From Neobacillus novalis NBRC 102450 (GTDB lineage: Bacteria > Bacillota > Bacilli > Bacillales > Cytobacillaceae): a DNA stretch of 64,000 bases. Shown piece by piece: positions 32,910 through 42,314 of the stretch. Location of the stretch: assembly GCF_001591805.1 (NCBI RefSeq), contig NZ_BCVP01000007.1:207184-271183 (forward strand), written 5' to 3'. The number at the start of each line of letters is the position of its first letter. Position 1 is the first letter of the stretch. The notes below the pieces were generated by a model that was not told where the DNA came from, made no database searches, and saw only the letters and a program-made list of their open reading frames with translations. The position numbers and the translations under genes were made by a program.

Positions 32910-35627
32910 TTATTTCTTTTTAGCATTCTGCGGGCCTTTTGTTGTTATCGTTAAGCTTGGGCCGGTGCCTGTCCATTTACCGGCGGCATCACCAGCTTCA
33001 ATCTTAAATGTATAGGTTGTATTAGGTTCCAAGCCCTCTACTCTGTAGCTTGTTCCTGCAACTGACTTTTCAGTATTGATTGGGGTAAATTTAACTTTCC
33101 CTTCCAACGGTTTTCCGTTCTGATAAATCCTATAGCCAATGATCGCTTTGTCATCACTTGCAGCTGTCCAGCTTAATTTTACACTTGTTTGCGTGATGGC
33201 TTGGGCTTTGACTTCACTTTTCGCTGCCCATATAGGCGCTCCTGTGTCATATACTGCTTTTGTAGTCAGCTGTAAAGCGGTATCATACATCGTTCCATTA
33301 CCTGCTGCATCAACCGCTTTTATTTTTATAAGATAGCTAGTATCTGGCTTCAATCCGGTAACTGTATAAGCATTTACATTACCATCAGCCGTTCCTGCCA
33401 GTTGATTATTCACATAGATTTCATATCGCTGTATGCCGTATTGATCCGAAGCGGGCAGCCAATTAATTTTGGCCCATGAAGTCCCGAGACTGCCGGATAC
33501 TGCACTAAGGGTGAGGATATTATCTCCAGTAGGTACAGAAGGAGCGACTTCATCCTTTGAACCGGTTGTTTTCACTTGTAAACGTGGTCCATTTTCCGTC
33601 CAATTTCCGGTGGCATCCGCAGCTTCTACTTTGAAGTTATAGGTTAATGCCGGAGAAAGCCCTGTTAGTTTAAACGTTTGAGTAGACCCGTTGACTGTTG
33701 CTAGAAGCGTTTCCCCATCATAGAGATTGTAGCTCTTAACGCCCGTCGCATCCTGAGCTCCTTCCCATTTTAATGTAATGGATACATCATCTGTATTCAC
33801 TGCCTCCAATTTGCTATCTTTTGACCAAACAGGGGCACTACTTGCATCACTGGAAACCGGTGTTGCTGTTGTCTCACCTTTGAATGATAATCTAGTAGAA
33901 TTAGTGATGGCCCATGGATTTTTTGTATTGTTAAATTTCACATTAGTAAATGAACTATTTTTTAAATAATTAATCTTAGTCGCCTTTGCATTCATAAATA
34001 CTACATTTTCAAAATGGATGTTCTCATGAAATTGATCCGTTACGCCTTCCACTTTGATTGCTTCTTTTCCGGTACCATCTACGGTAATATTTTTAACGAC
34101 AATATCCTTAAATTGCCCCTTTACTGCAGCTGGCTCCACTTCAATGGCAGCATTAGCATCCGAGTAAGCAGAAGTAAAGATAAACCCTTCTTTGGCAATA
34201 TTCTTCATCGCATTGTCCCTGAAGACAATGTTTCTAGCACCGCCGCCATTATCCGGGTTTGTTTTGCAGCGAAGGCCAACCTCCGTTTTATAAAGGACAT
34301 TATCTTCCGCCAAGATGTTTTCAATCCAGGCACCTGTATGGCTTCCAGTCACAACCGCCCCATGCCCTTCTCTGAAGTAATTATTAAATATCCAGGCATT
34401 TTTGGTGGAATCTTCGTGTTCGCTCGATGCTCCGAGTCCTGCAGCAAAATTCATCGCATCGTCCCCTGTATCGAAGACATTGTTAAATACAGTAAGGCCA
34501 TCACCATGGGCAAATTCAATTCCATCCGCGTTATTCACATCATAGGTTAATAGCTTTACTCCATTAACAGTGACATTGTTGCTGTTTAAATTAACTAACG
34601 TATGATTGGACGGGTTAAGCGCCGTAAACCCATTGTAATAAACATTATTAACCCCTCTAAGAGTAATCAGGTTCGACCTCGTTGGATATGGCTTCTCACT
34701 CCCTAATTCTTCAGCCCGTTCTACTTGTACTTTTGCGAGAATACCATTTTCATAAACAGTAGTGGAACTGCTAGTTTGGGAAAGCGGAAAGCCGTCCGGG
34801 TCTGTGCCATTCTGTTTCCAGCCATTCCCGTCAATCGTTCCTTTTCCAACAATCCTTATATTTGAAAGACTGCCGTAATCATAGGTGTGCGCATTGATGA
34901 GAGAATAGAAGCGCTCGTCAGTGGAATAGTCATATAACAAATAGTGATATGGGTAGTCATCAGCATTTTCAGAGCCAAGCAGGGTGGCCCCTTCGGCAAC
35001 CTCAAGGGTCATATTGCTTTTCAGCCAAATCGCCCCTGTTTTAAAAGTTCCTTCAGGGATTATCACCTTTCCGCCTGGTGTACATTCATCAATCGCCTTC
35101 TGAATTGCCTCAGTATTTAATGTTTTGCCATCACCGACGGCACCATAATCTTTAACATTGAACACTTTTGGCACCGCTGTTGTCGATTGGCTTACAGTAT
35201 TGCTATCGTTGGATTCATTGCCATTTCTATCAACAGCCCTAACCGTAAATTGATAATTGGTTTTAGGCTTTAGATCTGTTGCTGTGAAATTGTGCATAAC
35301 AACTTTCACATGCCCGCTATTGTTCGGATCTGCATAGAATTTGTCTATATGTGATTTAGCAGGGGAAATGGATTGATTATTGGCGCTGCCAATCTTTTTA
35401 CCATCCATATATACATTGTAGTCAACAATGTTTTCATAGTCCGCTGGTTTCTCCCAGACCAATGTAATACTGTTTTCATCGTAGGCTAATGCAGGTACCT
35501 TAAGGTTTTGTGGTGCTGATATCTGCGTTTCTGCATTAGCTTTCATTACGAAACCGCTTACATTAAACAGTGAATTAAGCATGAGTAAAACAATTGATAA
35601 GATTGATAGATTCCTAATAAATCTCAA
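32910..35627 (-). CDS. Secreted polygalacturonase (GH28) with fibronectin type III modules
   Basis: The 905-residue protein has a signal peptide (cleavage near residue 32), an FN3 module (about 36-150), a GH28 right-handed beta-helix (about 155-600), and three more FN3 modules to the C-terminus. GH28 active-site motifs are all present: NADG at 366-369, DD at 389-390, GSHTG at 428-432 and RCK at 453-455. It should hydrolyse polygalacturonate outside the cell; an N-terminal FN3 module is common in exo-acting members, so galacturonate or digalacturonate is the likely product. No LPXTG, SLH or C-terminal helix is seen, so it is probably released or held by FN3-polysaccharide contacts. The start is TTG with GGGAGG 8 bases upstream. 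Confidence 0.92.
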   Translation of the reverse strand: MRFIRNLSILSIVLLMLNSLFNVSGFVMKANAETQISAPQNLKVPALAYDENSITLVWEKPADYENIVDYNVYMDGKKIGSANNQSISPAKSHIDKFYADPNNSGHVKVVMHNFTATDLKPKTNYQFTVRAVDRNGNESNDSNTVSQSTTAVPKVFNVKDYGAVGDGKTLNTEAIQKAIDECTPGGKVIIPEGTFKTGAIWLKSNMTLEVAEGATLLGSENADDYPYHYLLYDYSTDERFYSLINAHTYDYGSLSNIRIVGKGTIDGNGWKQNGTDPDGFPLSQTSSSTTVYENGILAKVQVERAEELGSEKPYPTRSNLITLRGVNNVYYNGFTALNPSNHTLVNLNSNNVTVNGVKLLTYDVNNADGIEFAHGDGLTVFNNVFDTGDDAMNFAAGLGASSEHEDSTKNAWIFNNYFREGHGAVVTGSHTGAWIENILAEDNVLYKTEVGLRCKTNPDNGGGARNIVFRDNAMKNIAKEGFIFTSAYSDANAAIEVEPAAVKGQFKDIVVKNITVDGTGKEAIKVEGVTDQFHENIHFENVVFMNAKATKINYLKNSSFTNVKFNNTKNPWAITNSTRLSFKGETTATPVSSDASSAPVWSKDSKLEAVNTDDVSITLKWEGAQDATGVKSYNLYDGETLLATVNGSTQTFKLTGLSPALTYNFKVEAADATGNWTENGPRLQVKTTGSKDEVAPSVPTGDNILTLSAVSGSLGTSWAKINWLPASDQYGIQRYEIYVNNQLAGTADGNVNAYTVTGLKPDTSYLIKIKAVDAAGNGTMYDTALQLTTKAVYDTGAPIWAAKSEVKAQAITQTSVKLSWTAASDDKAIIGYRIYQNGKPLEGKVKFTPINTEKSVAGTSYRVEGLEPNTTYTFKIEAGDAAGKWTGTGPSLTITTKGPQNAKKK

Positions 35628-35945
35628 CTAGTATTCCTCCCTAATTTATGATGCACTCAAATGAAATAGCAGCGTGGTTTTTTACCTTATCTTATTCCGC
35701 TTTGCTCATTCCCCCCTCGTGTGCATGTTAAAGTTCACCTGTTATTATATAAAAACGGAATCTTTTAAAAATATAAAATCTTTATATGTTTGTTAAATAT
35801 TTTAAGTAATTTTTTCCTCATTATTCCAAATTGCCTACCTTTTTCCCGTATTTTACATTTTATCAATACTAAAATACTAAGGCGGAAAATGGGGGTCTTT
35901 AGACCAAAAATTCCCTGCTTCTTCAATTAGAAGCAGGGAAATAAT
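35628..35945. other. Gene-free gap between the GH28 gene and the Gfo/Idh/MocA gene
   Basis: This 318-base AT-rich stretch should hold the promoter of the GH28 gene. A TATAAT (minus strand, near 35747) is visible without a clear -35. The stretch ends with the terminator of the oxidoreductase gene at 35911-35940. I see no cre or ExuR palindrome here. Confidence 0.5.
35911..35940 (-). terminator. Terminator of the Gfo/Idh/MocA oxidoreductase gene
   Basis: TTCCCTGCTTCT pairs perfectly with AGAAGCAGGGAA around six bases, followed by TTTTTGG on the minus strand. Confidence 0.88.
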
Positions 35946-37250
35946 TCATGAATATTTTATTTCAATTGTGGACCTAAGCAGTTCGTTTATTCGAAACGGC
36001 TTGTTCTCCTTGCATGACCTCCATACTGCTTCCCCTACCGCAATCGAATAGGCTCCGGCTTCTGCACCTGCGAGAATTTGATAGGACCTATTAGGATCCA
36101 CGCCCAAGAAGAGATCTTCCTGCAGCAATGGGTCTCCTCCCCCGTGTGAGCCTTCATTTTGAACGACATGGATGGTCTCTTTCGCTCCGAATAAAGGATA
36201 ATATTCTATCGTTTGTTCGGGGTATGGAAACGAAATGCGGCTTGGTTCATGGTATTCCGTTGTTTCAATTCTCCCTTTTGTTCCATTGATGGCAAGACGA
36301 TATCCTTCATATGGAGCGGAAAAATTAACGGAATAGTTTAACAGCGCACCTTTATCGTATTTAACAATTGCTGAGTAAGTATCTTCAATTTCGATTTCAT
36401 GATCAAAGATACAGGCGTCCGGGCGGTAATCCGTATAATTATCAGCTGACTTTTCAATATTATCCGCTTTAATATGATCATCTTTAACAGCGATATTATT
36501 TCTGCGGTTTGACCAGCGCATATAATACTGACAGTTATATTTTTCTTGACATGTACTACAGTGTCTATTATCTGCTACGCTAGGATTAAATTCTCCATCT
36601 TTGCCATAGTAATTTAATGCCCCATAAGCAAAGACTTCTTCCGGTTTCTGGTCTAGCCACCAATTGACCAAGTCGAAATGATGGGAAGATTTGTGGATTG
36701 ACAAGCCACCGGAATACTCTCTGTTTCGATTCCATCTCTTAAAATAACTGGCCCCATGATACGTATCAATATACCAATTCAAGTCAACGGATGTAACTCG
36801 GCCGATTTTACCTTCTAAAATCAGTTCTTTTATTTTTCGATGGAATGCACCGTAGCGATAATTGAAAGCAACAATTACTTTTCCTTTGCTGCGTTGCTCT
36901 GCCTCCATCACCCTAACGGCATCATTCGCATTTGTTACCATCGGTTTCTCTGTAATGACGGTTAAGTCTTGTTCAAGGCCTTGCAAAATATAGTCAATAT
37001 GGGTATCATCCCTGCTAGTAACGACGATTGTGTCAGCGTTTGTTTCCTTTATCATCTGATTAAATTGATCTGCATTATAGGACGGAATTGAAAACAATTC
37101 GGGAAAACTATCTTTACAAAGCTCAATTCGTCGATCATCTGTATCTAAAAGTCCCACAATTTTATTTTCATGAGCAAAATCAGTTAGGATTGGTTCAATA
37201 AACATTCCCAAGGCGCGATTACTTAGTCCGCAAACGACTATTCTTTTCAT
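35946..37250 (-). CDS. Gfo/Idh/MocA-family oxidoreductase with a cysteine cluster (YteT-like)
   Basis: The 434-residue protein has an N-terminal NAD(P) Rossmann fold (VVCGLSNRALG), the family motif TEKPM near residue 100, and a C-terminal alpha/beta domain. Between residues about 215 and 240 it has HCSTCQEKYNCQYY, three closely spaced cysteines that could bind metal, together with SSHHFDLVNWW. In B. subtilis the similar YteT lies in the rhamnogalacturonan region; its reaction is unknown to me. There is no signal peptide. GGGGGATGAAGG precedes the ATG. It is the rightmost gene of the pectin island. Confidence 0.82.
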   Translation of the reverse strand: MKRIVVCGLSNRALGMFIEPILTDFAHENKIVGLLDTDDRRIELCKDSFPELFSIPSYNADQFNQMIKETNADTIVVTSRDDTHIDYILQGLEQDLTVITEKPMVTNANDAVRVMEAEQRSKGKVIVAFNYRYGAFHRKIKELILEGKIGRVTSVDLNWYIDTYHGASYFKRWNRNREYSGGLSIHKSSHHFDLVNWWLDQKPEEVFAYGALNYYGKDGEFNPSVADNRHCSTCQEKYNCQYYMRWSNRRNNIAVKDDHIKADNIEKSADNYTDYRPDACIFDHEIEIEDTYSAIVKYDKGALLNYSVNFSAPYEGYRLAINGTKGRIETTEYHEPSRISFPYPEQTIEYYPLFGAKETIHVVQNEGSHGGGDPLLQEDLFLGVDPNRSYQILAGAEAGAYSIAVGEAVWRSCKENKPFRINELLRSTIEIKYS

Positions 37251-37384
37251 CCTTCATCCCCCAGCTCTTTTTCCTATTAATCACTTATAATTTAGCAAAT
37301 TAATTAGAATTAGGGCTTATTTAGAAAAAACACACAAAAATATTACATTAAATTCAAAAGATTTTATATCGTAAACCAAAAGAA

Positions 37385-37409
37385 AAAGCAGGTTCAACTG
37401 CCCCTGCTT
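37385..37409 (-). terminator. Terminator of ytmB
   Basis: AAGCAGG pairs with CCTGCTT, with the stop codon in the stem and TTTTTCTTTT after it on the minus strand. Confidence 0.8.
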
Positions 37410-37650
37410 AATTCGTCGAATTTAATGAAATTAGTTGATAAGTTAGTGTCGTGCTGCTCTTCTGCCACTCGACTTTTTTAATTAATGCTGTACCGTTTGA
37501 ATCACTATCCTTCGTTTTTCTAACTTCAATCGGAATTTCAATTGGATAAAGTCTGTATCCTTTTTTTTTCAATACAAAGAGATTTTCCTCTACCCTTGTC
37601 TCTCTTCCCTTCGTTACAATCATCGTATTGAGTTCAAGAGGCATACCCAT
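37408..37650 (-). CDS. ytmB: YtmB-like protein (DUF2584)
   Basis: The 80-residue product begins MGMPLELNTMIVTKG and matches the DUF2584 family by pattern and by position next to ytmA. It is a small soluble, probably beta-rich protein with no known function. AGAGGAG precedes the ATG. In B. subtilis this gene follows pckA directly; here 22 kb of uronate genes separate them, so it marks the right border of the island. Confidence 0.8.
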   Translation of the reverse strand: MGMPLELNTMIVTKGRETRVEENLFVLKKKGYRLYPIEIPIEVRKTKDSDSNGTALIKKVEWQKSSTTLTYQLISLNSTN

Positions 37651-37685
37651 AAAAAATCCGCTCCTCTGCTTATATTAACTCTATA

Positions 37686-38474
37686 TTACCATCTTTTGTG
37701 CTGACTTTTCATCCACTTTGCTAAATCTTCAACGACTTTTCGATTTACTGCAGGTGGAAAATAATGCGTTAACTCCGCAAAATACCAACATTCAACCATT
37801 TTATCTAATGCCCTAAGTCTTCTTTCAAGCCGGTAAGCGTGCTCGACGGACACATTATCGTCGAGAGCGCCATGAATGATCAATACTGGAGCTGCTAACT
37901 TTTCCATCTCATAAAGGGGAGTCCTGTCGTGATAGCGCTCCGGATATTTGTCAGGCGTTCCACCGATTACTCTCTTCATCATTCTTCGTAAATCTTTCCG
38001 TTCCCTATAGGTCAGGCTCATGTCACTAACCCCGCCCCAGGTAACAATCGATGCCGCTTCTGGAAATTGAATCCCTGTTAAGAGTGCCATCACGCCACCG
38101 CGTGAAAAACCAAAGACATGAATATCGCGAACTTTTGGTAAAGACTTTAATAGTAAAAAGGCGGAAAACGCATCCTCCCTGTCCTCTCCGGCAAAATCCT
38201 CATTCCCTTCGCCGCCTTGATTGCCGCGATAATACGGAGCAAATACAATAAACCCTTCTGAGGCAAACTGAGCAATCCGCGCCGGCCGGACTTTCCCGAC
38301 ATTTTTGATCCCGCCTCTTAAATAAAGAAAGCCGTCAGATACTTCTTCATATTTAGGTTCTGCGAGCAGTCCTTTTACTTTTAATCCATTAGAAATATAG
38401 GTGATTTCCATCAATTCCACCGTTGGATTAGGGGAAGGAAATCGGTTAATAGCCACAATTTTTCCATCATTCAT
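37686..38474 (-). CDS. ytmA: Alpha/beta hydrolase, prolyl oligopeptidase-like (YtmA)
   Basis: The product of 262 residues has an S9-type hydrolase fold: LYLRGG as oxyanion region, the nucleophile elbow GFSRGG near residue 120, an Asp in HGALDDNVS near 210, and a His in ELTHYFPP near 245, a complete triad. It lacks the N-terminal propeller of true oligopeptidases, so it may be an esterase or small peptidase. I start at 38474, after AAAAGGGATC; the frame is open 14 codons further without a ribosome binding site. It is upstream of ytmB and likely co-transcribed with it. Confidence 0.85.
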   Translation of the reverse strand: MNDGKIVAINRFPSPNPTVELMEITYISNGLKVKGLLAEPKYEEVSDGFLYLRGGIKNVGKVRPARIAQFASEGFIVFAPYYRGNQGGEGNEDFAGEDREDAFSAFLLLKSLPKVRDIHVFGFSRGGVMALLTGIQFPEAASIVTWGGVSDMSLTYRERKDLRRMMKRVIGGTPDKYPERYHDRTPLYEMEKLAAPVLIIHGALDDNVSVEHAYRLERRLRALDKMVECWYFAELTHYFPPAVNRKVVEDLAKWMKSQHKRW

Positions 38475-38586
38475 CTTATATCGATCCCTTTTAAAAAATT
38501 TTGTGGAACTGGGCATTCACACATTTTTTTTTGCTTCATACGATAATCTTAGAAATTTAGCCCAGATTTAAGGAGGTTCAGTTTTT

Positions 38587-39603
38587 ATGAAAAAATCAGT
38601 AAAGTTCAGTTTTTCCTTCCTTCTAATTGCTATTCTGATGTTTTCCTTAGCTGCTTGCAACAGTAATGACGATACGAAAATAAAGAAATTACAAAAAGTT
38701 CGGATTGCTGAAGTAACGCGCTCTATTTTTTATGCCCCGCAATATGTTGCTCTGGCAAAAGGATTTTTTAAAGAGGAAGGTTTAGATGTTACACTAACGA
38801 CGACTCCTGGCGGCGACAAAACAATGACGGCGCTGATCTCAGGGGGAGCCGATGTTGCCCTGGTCGGTTCTGAAACATCGATTTATGTATATGCGCAAGA
38901 CTCTAATGATCCGGTCATCAATTTTGCCCAATTAACGCAAACAGACGGCACATTCCTTGTTTCCCGTGAAAAAATAGATAATTTTTCATGGGATTTGTTA
39001 AAAGGAACGACCTTCCTCGGTCAGCGTAAAGGCGGTATGCCGCAGATGGTCGGTGAATTTGTTTTAAAGAAGCATGGAATTGATCCACACAAGGATTTGA
39101 ACCTAATCCAAAATATCGACTTCGCGAACATTGCAAACGCCTTTGCCTCCGGTTCAGGGGAATTCGTGCAATTATTTGAGCCAACGGCGAGCATTTTTGA
39201 AAAAGAAGGAAAAGGGCATATTGTCGCTTCTTTTGGAAAGGAATCAGGCCATGTTCCATATACAACCTTTATGGCAAAAGAAAGCTATATGAAAGCAAAT
39301 AAGGATACGATTGAAAAATTCACAAGAGCTGTTTACAAGGCACAGCAATGGGTGGAGTCGCACAGTGCTGAAGAAATCGCCAAAGCAGTTGAACCGTATT
39401 TTCCGGATACAGACCCCCAAATCATGAGAACTGTTGTTGAGCGCTATAAGAGTCAAGGCTCATTCGCAACCGACCCCATTCTAGATGAAGAAGAATGGAA
39501 TAACTTGCAAAATATCATGAAAGAAGCGGGCGAACTTCCAAAAGAAGTCGATCATAAAACGCTTGTTAATACCGAGATTGCCGAAAAAGTCATGAAAAAA
39601 TAA
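38587..39603 (+). CDS. ytlA: ABC transporter substrate-binding lipoprotein, SsuA/THI5-like
   Basis: The 338-residue protein has a lipoprotein signal (LAAC, Cys24) and the NMT1/THI5-like binding fold (APQYVALAKGFFKEEGLDV, GADVALVGSE). Relatives bind nitrate, sulfonates or thiamine precursors. No THI-box or S-box fits into the 112 bases before it, so nothing points to a specific ligand. It heads the ytlA-ytlC-ytlD operon, and a clear AAGGAGG site precedes the ATG. Confidence 0.88.
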   Translation: MKKSVKFSFSFLLIAILMFSLAACNSNDDTKIKKLQKVRIAEVTRSIFYAPQYVALAKGFFKEEGLDVTLTTTPGGDKTMTALISGGADVALVGSETSIYVYAQDSNDPVINFAQLTQTDGTFLVSREKIDNFSWDLLKGTTFLGQRKGGMPQMVGEFVLKKHGIDPHKDLNLIQNIDFANIANAFASGSGEFVQLFEPTASIFEKEGKGHIVASFGKESGHVPYTTFMAKESYMKANKDTIEKFTRAVYKAQQWVESHSAEEIAKAVEPYFPDTDPQIMRTVVERYKSQGSFATDPILDEEEWNNLQNIMKEAGELPKEVDHKTLVNTEIAEKVMKK

Positions 39604-39626
39604 CTTGAAAGGGAGGCCGTCTTTTT

Positions 39627-40403
39627 ATGAGTTTCTTAACCGTTCAAAAAATTCACCATACTTATTTCACCAAAGACACTTCTGCCACGGCCCTCTCCGA
39701 TATTTCACTTGCGGTTGAGGAAGGGGAATTTGTCTCCATTCTCGGCCCAAGCGGCTGTGGAAAGACGACCCTGCTCTCCATCATTTCAAGCCTGCTGCCA
39801 CCAACCCAAGGAACGGTTCTGTTAGAAAATAAACCGATTTCAACCGCCAAAAATGACATAGGCTATATGCTCCAGCAGGATTATTTGTTACCCTGGAAAA
39901 CGATTGAAGAAAATATTTTGTTAGGTCTTAAATTATCAAAGCAGTTAAATGAAAAGACAAAATTAGCAGCACTCAGCTTATTAAAGCAAATTGGCTTGAC
40001 CGGAGTCGAGAAACAGCTGCCAAAGCAATTATCAGGCGGGATGAGGCAGAGGGTCGCACTTGTTAGAACGCTCGCTACAGAACCTAAACTGTTGATGCTT
40101 GATGAGCCCTTTTCAGCTCTCGATTACCAAACAAAACTAAAGCTCGAAGATTTAGTTTCACAGACCTTAGATGAGTTTGGCAAAACAGCCATTCTAGTTA
40201 CGCATGATATTGGCGAAGCCATTGCCATGAGCGACAGGGTCTTTTTATTCTCGCCGCGACCGGGAAGGCTCCATAAAACATTTCATATTCCCGAGGAGTT
40301 GCGGAAGGTACCCCCTTTTGAAGCAAGAAATCATGAACTATATTCGAGCATCTTTCAAACGATATGGAAGGAGTTGGAGTCTCTTGATCAGAGAAACGAA
40401 TAA
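39627..40403 (+). CDS. ytlC: ABC transporter ATP-binding protein
   Basis: The 258-residue protein has all ATPase motifs: Walker [10 protein letters not shown] near residue 40, Q-loop [10 protein letters not shown], signature [11 protein letters not shown], Walker [13 protein letters not shown] and H-loop VTHD. It belongs to the SsuB/TauB class, pairing with YtlD and YtlA. Its 3' end holds the ribosome binding site and start of ytlD. Confidence 0.93.
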   Translation: MSFLTVQKIHHTYFTKDTSATALSDISLAVEEGEFVSILGPSGCGKTTLLSIISSLLPPTQGTVLLENKPISTAKNDIGYMLQQDYLLPWKTIEENILLGLKLSKQLNEKTKLAALSLLKQIGLTGVEKQLPKQLSGGMRQRVALVRTLATEPKLLMLDEPFSALDYQTKLKLEDLVSQTLDEFGKTAILVTHDIGEAIAMSDRVFLFSPRPGRLHKTFHIPEELRKVPPFEARNHELYSSIFQTIWKELESLDQRNE

Positions 40404-41190
40404 GGTAGACCTCCTTCATAAAAACTACCTTCAATCATTAAAAGTAGAAAAAAGATGGGTTCGGTTTTATCAAGGAATCATTTTCCTGCTCTTTTTTTCC
40501 AGCTGGGAGATTTCAAGTCAGAATCGCTGGATTGATCCGCTCATATTCAGTTCCCCGTCGAAAATATGGAACCTATTAATCGCTAAAATGCAGGATGGGT
40601 CGCTGGTAACCAATTTAGGCGTAACCTTAACAGAAACCGTATTTGGCTTTATTTTGGGTACCCTACTTGGAACGATATTGGCCGCTATCCTCTGGTGGTC
40701 GCCGATGATTTCAAAAATACTCGACCCCTATCTAGTCATCTTAAATGCGATGCCTAAAGTGGCATTAGGTCCGATATTGATTGTCGCGATGGGTCCTGGG
40801 TATCCCTCGATTATTGCAATGGGTGCGATTATTTCGATTATCATAACGACCATTGTGGTTTATACCTCCTTTAAGGAAGTTGACCCCAATTATGTAAAGG
40901 TGCTGCAAACGTTTGGAGCGACAAGGTTTCAATGCTTTAAAGAAGCGATTATGCCGGCGAGCTTTCCAACCATCATTTCAACCTTGAAGGTCAATGTCGG
41001 CCTATCATGGGTCGGTGTCATCGTTGGTGAATTCCTTGTATCGTCTAAAGGACTGGGATACATGATTATTTACGGCTTTCAGGTCTTTAATTTCACGCTC
41101 GTTTTCCTATCGCTTTTAGTTATCGCCGTTTTCGCCACGATAATGTACCAGCTCGTGGAACTTCTTGAAAAAAAACTAATCAAGGAATAG
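40384..41190 (+). CDS. ytlD: ABC transporter permease, SsuC/TauC type
   Basis: The product of about 268 residues has about six membrane helices and the inner-membrane component loop ([30 protein letters not shown]). The frame is open back to 40318, but AAGGAG at 40368-40373 favours the TTG at 40384, which leaves a 20-base overlap with ytlC. A bidirectional terminator containing its stop separates it from ytkD. Confidence 0.87.
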   Translation: MIRETNKVDLLHKNYLQSLKVEKRWVRFYQGIIFLLFFSSWEISSQNRWIDPLIFSSPSKIWNLLIAKMQDGSLVTNLGVTLTETVFGFILGTLLGTILAAILWWSPMISKILDPYLVILNAMPKVALGPILIVAMGPGYPSIIAMGAIISIIITTIVVYTSFKEVDPNYVKVLQTFGATRFQCFKEAIMPASFPTIISTLKVNVGLSWVGVIVGEFLVSSKGLGYMIIYGFQVFNFTLVFLSLLVIAVFATIMYQLVELLEKKLIKE

Positions 41191-41217
41191 CAGTTTGGCG
41201 CGAGCTCCCTGCTATTC
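41184..41217. terminator. Bidirectional terminator between ytlD and ytkD
   Basis: GAATAGCAG pairs with CTGCTATTC around a GC-rich loop, followed by TTTTTCCTTTT on the plus strand. Confidence 0.82.
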
Positions 41218-41691
41218 TTTTTCCTTTTGCAGTGTTTGAATGTGAGTAATACATTCCTCAACGACTCGGTCCTTCATAATGAAGCTGTATTCTTCCCCAA
41301 ATCGCAATTGTAGAATATCGCCGTTGACGGTAACCGGGCCATTTGTTTCGTGATAACTACTTGTTTCATCTATCCTTTTTACCTTTCCCCAAAAAACAGA
41401 CTTAACAAAGGGGCCCACCACGTCTTGAACTCTGTACTGCGCCAATAAGTTTAAATCAGCAAGAATAGCTCCGGTCTCTTCATAGGCCTCACGTCTTGCA
41501 GCCTCCTCAAGGGTTTCGCCAGGTTCCCTTTTGCCGCCAGGAAACTCTAGCCCTCTTTGTTTATGATTGGTTAAAAGCCATCCTTCTCCAAATTGGCAAA
41601 TAACCAAAACATGTTTTGCTTCCTCTTCGAAGGCCCCTTGTGAAAATGACAGTTCCACCTTGTTTCCGTTATCATCTAAAAACCGTATCAT
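41212..41691 (-). CDS. ytkD: Nudix hydrolase, nucleoside triphosphatase YtkD
   Basis: YtkD is a MutT-like enzyme that removes oxidised purine nucleoside triphosphates; in Bacillus it has also been linked to sporulation and to RNA pyrophosphohydrolase activity. The 159-residue protein has a full Nudix box, G-x5-E-x7-REAYEETG, starting at GGKREPGET near residue 61. Position next to ytlD matches B. subtilis. Confidence 0.9.
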   Translation of the reverse strand: MIRFLDDNGNKVELSFSQGAFEEEAKHVLVICQFGEGWLLTNHKQRGLEFPGGKREPGETLEEAARREAYEETGAILADLNLLAQYRVQDVVGPFVKSVFWGKVKRIDETSSYHETNGPVTVNGDILQLRFGEEYSFIMKDRVVEECITHIQTLQKEKE

Positions 41692-41732
41692 TTCAATTCC
41701 TGCCTCATATTATTAATTCTTTTATTATAACG

Positions 41733-41770
41733 GAAAAAAGGAAAATCCTTAAATAATTTGGATTTTCCTT
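41733..41770 (-). terminator. Terminator of the 107-residue protein gene
   Basis: AAGGAAAATCC pairs perfectly with GGATTTTCCTT, followed by TTTTTTCCG on the minus strand. The ytkD -10 (TATAAT) comes just after it. Confidence 0.85.
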
Positions 41771-41777
41771 CTAGCCG

Positions 41778-42101
41778 TTAATCTCCATTCGGCAAAATAT
41801 TCATATTTTCAATATGGCTTTTGGCTTCATCATCACCCAGCTTATGTAGCATGCCATATACTTGCTGTATTGTACTGTCGTACGCATCGTTTGAGCGGTC
41901 ATGGTGATATTCAAGATAGGGTATATGGGCTCTGAAAAAGTTTTTCCACTCGGTCGAATAATTTTGATTAAACAACTCACGTAACTCGGTAATTTCTTCA
42001 TCAGTTGCTTGTATTTTATAGCTCCATGTTGAACCTGTGGCACTTTGGGAGATTCCCCCAGTACCAACATCAATATAATAGGTCTTCTTCTGCTCTTCCA
42101 T
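41778..42101 (-). CDS. Conserved small protein, unknown function, 107 residues
   Basis: I do not recognise this family with confidence. The protein begins MEEQKKTYYIDVGTGGISQ and is soluble and acidic, with an aromatic-rich central helix (FFRAHIPYLEYHHDRSND) and no cysteines. GGGGATGA precedes the ATG and a strong terminator follows, so it is a stand-alone gene. Histidines and acids in the centre could bind metal; this is only suggestive. Confidence 0.7.
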   Translation of the reverse strand: MEEQKKTYYIDVGTGGISQSATGSTWSYKIQATDEEITELRELFNQNYSTEWKNFFRAHIPYLEYHHDRSNDAYDSTIQQVYGMLHKLGDDEAKSHIENMNILPNGD

Positions 42102-42314
42102 TATGTCATCCCCTTTTCTTTTTATTAATCCACAAACAGATAAAATTTATTCTTTTTCAAAATTCGACTCATTTTTTAGAAATGAATACGTTATAATAAA
42201 CATACAATCGAGAAAACAGATTTTTCAGTTAATTCAAGATGTGAAATGGAGGGATTATTTAAGCTTTTTAAGGGAATGGAATAAGTATGAGTAAAAATTT
42301 AGGAGGTGATACAA

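Noticed and set aside
34014..34550. 178-codon plus-strand frame inside the GH28 gene
   Set aside because: It is antisense to a complete GH28 domain, has no ribosome binding site and an odd composition. It is a shadow of the real gene.
15200..37407. Mobile element borders of the pectin island
   Set aside because: I found no transposase, integrase, tRNA gene, or obvious direct repeats at the ends, so I do not call it a genomic island of a defined type.
38475..38586. Thiamine or other riboswitch before ytlA
   Set aside because: The gap is only 112 bases and has no THI-box or S-box motifs, so the transporter ligand cannot be inferred this way.
42103..42294. 63-codon plus-strand frame before the small acidic protein gene
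   Set aside because: The C-terminal part looks protein-like, but the ATG lies antisense to the start of the upstream minus-strand gene and has no ribosome binding site; a TATAAT near 42191 sits inside it.
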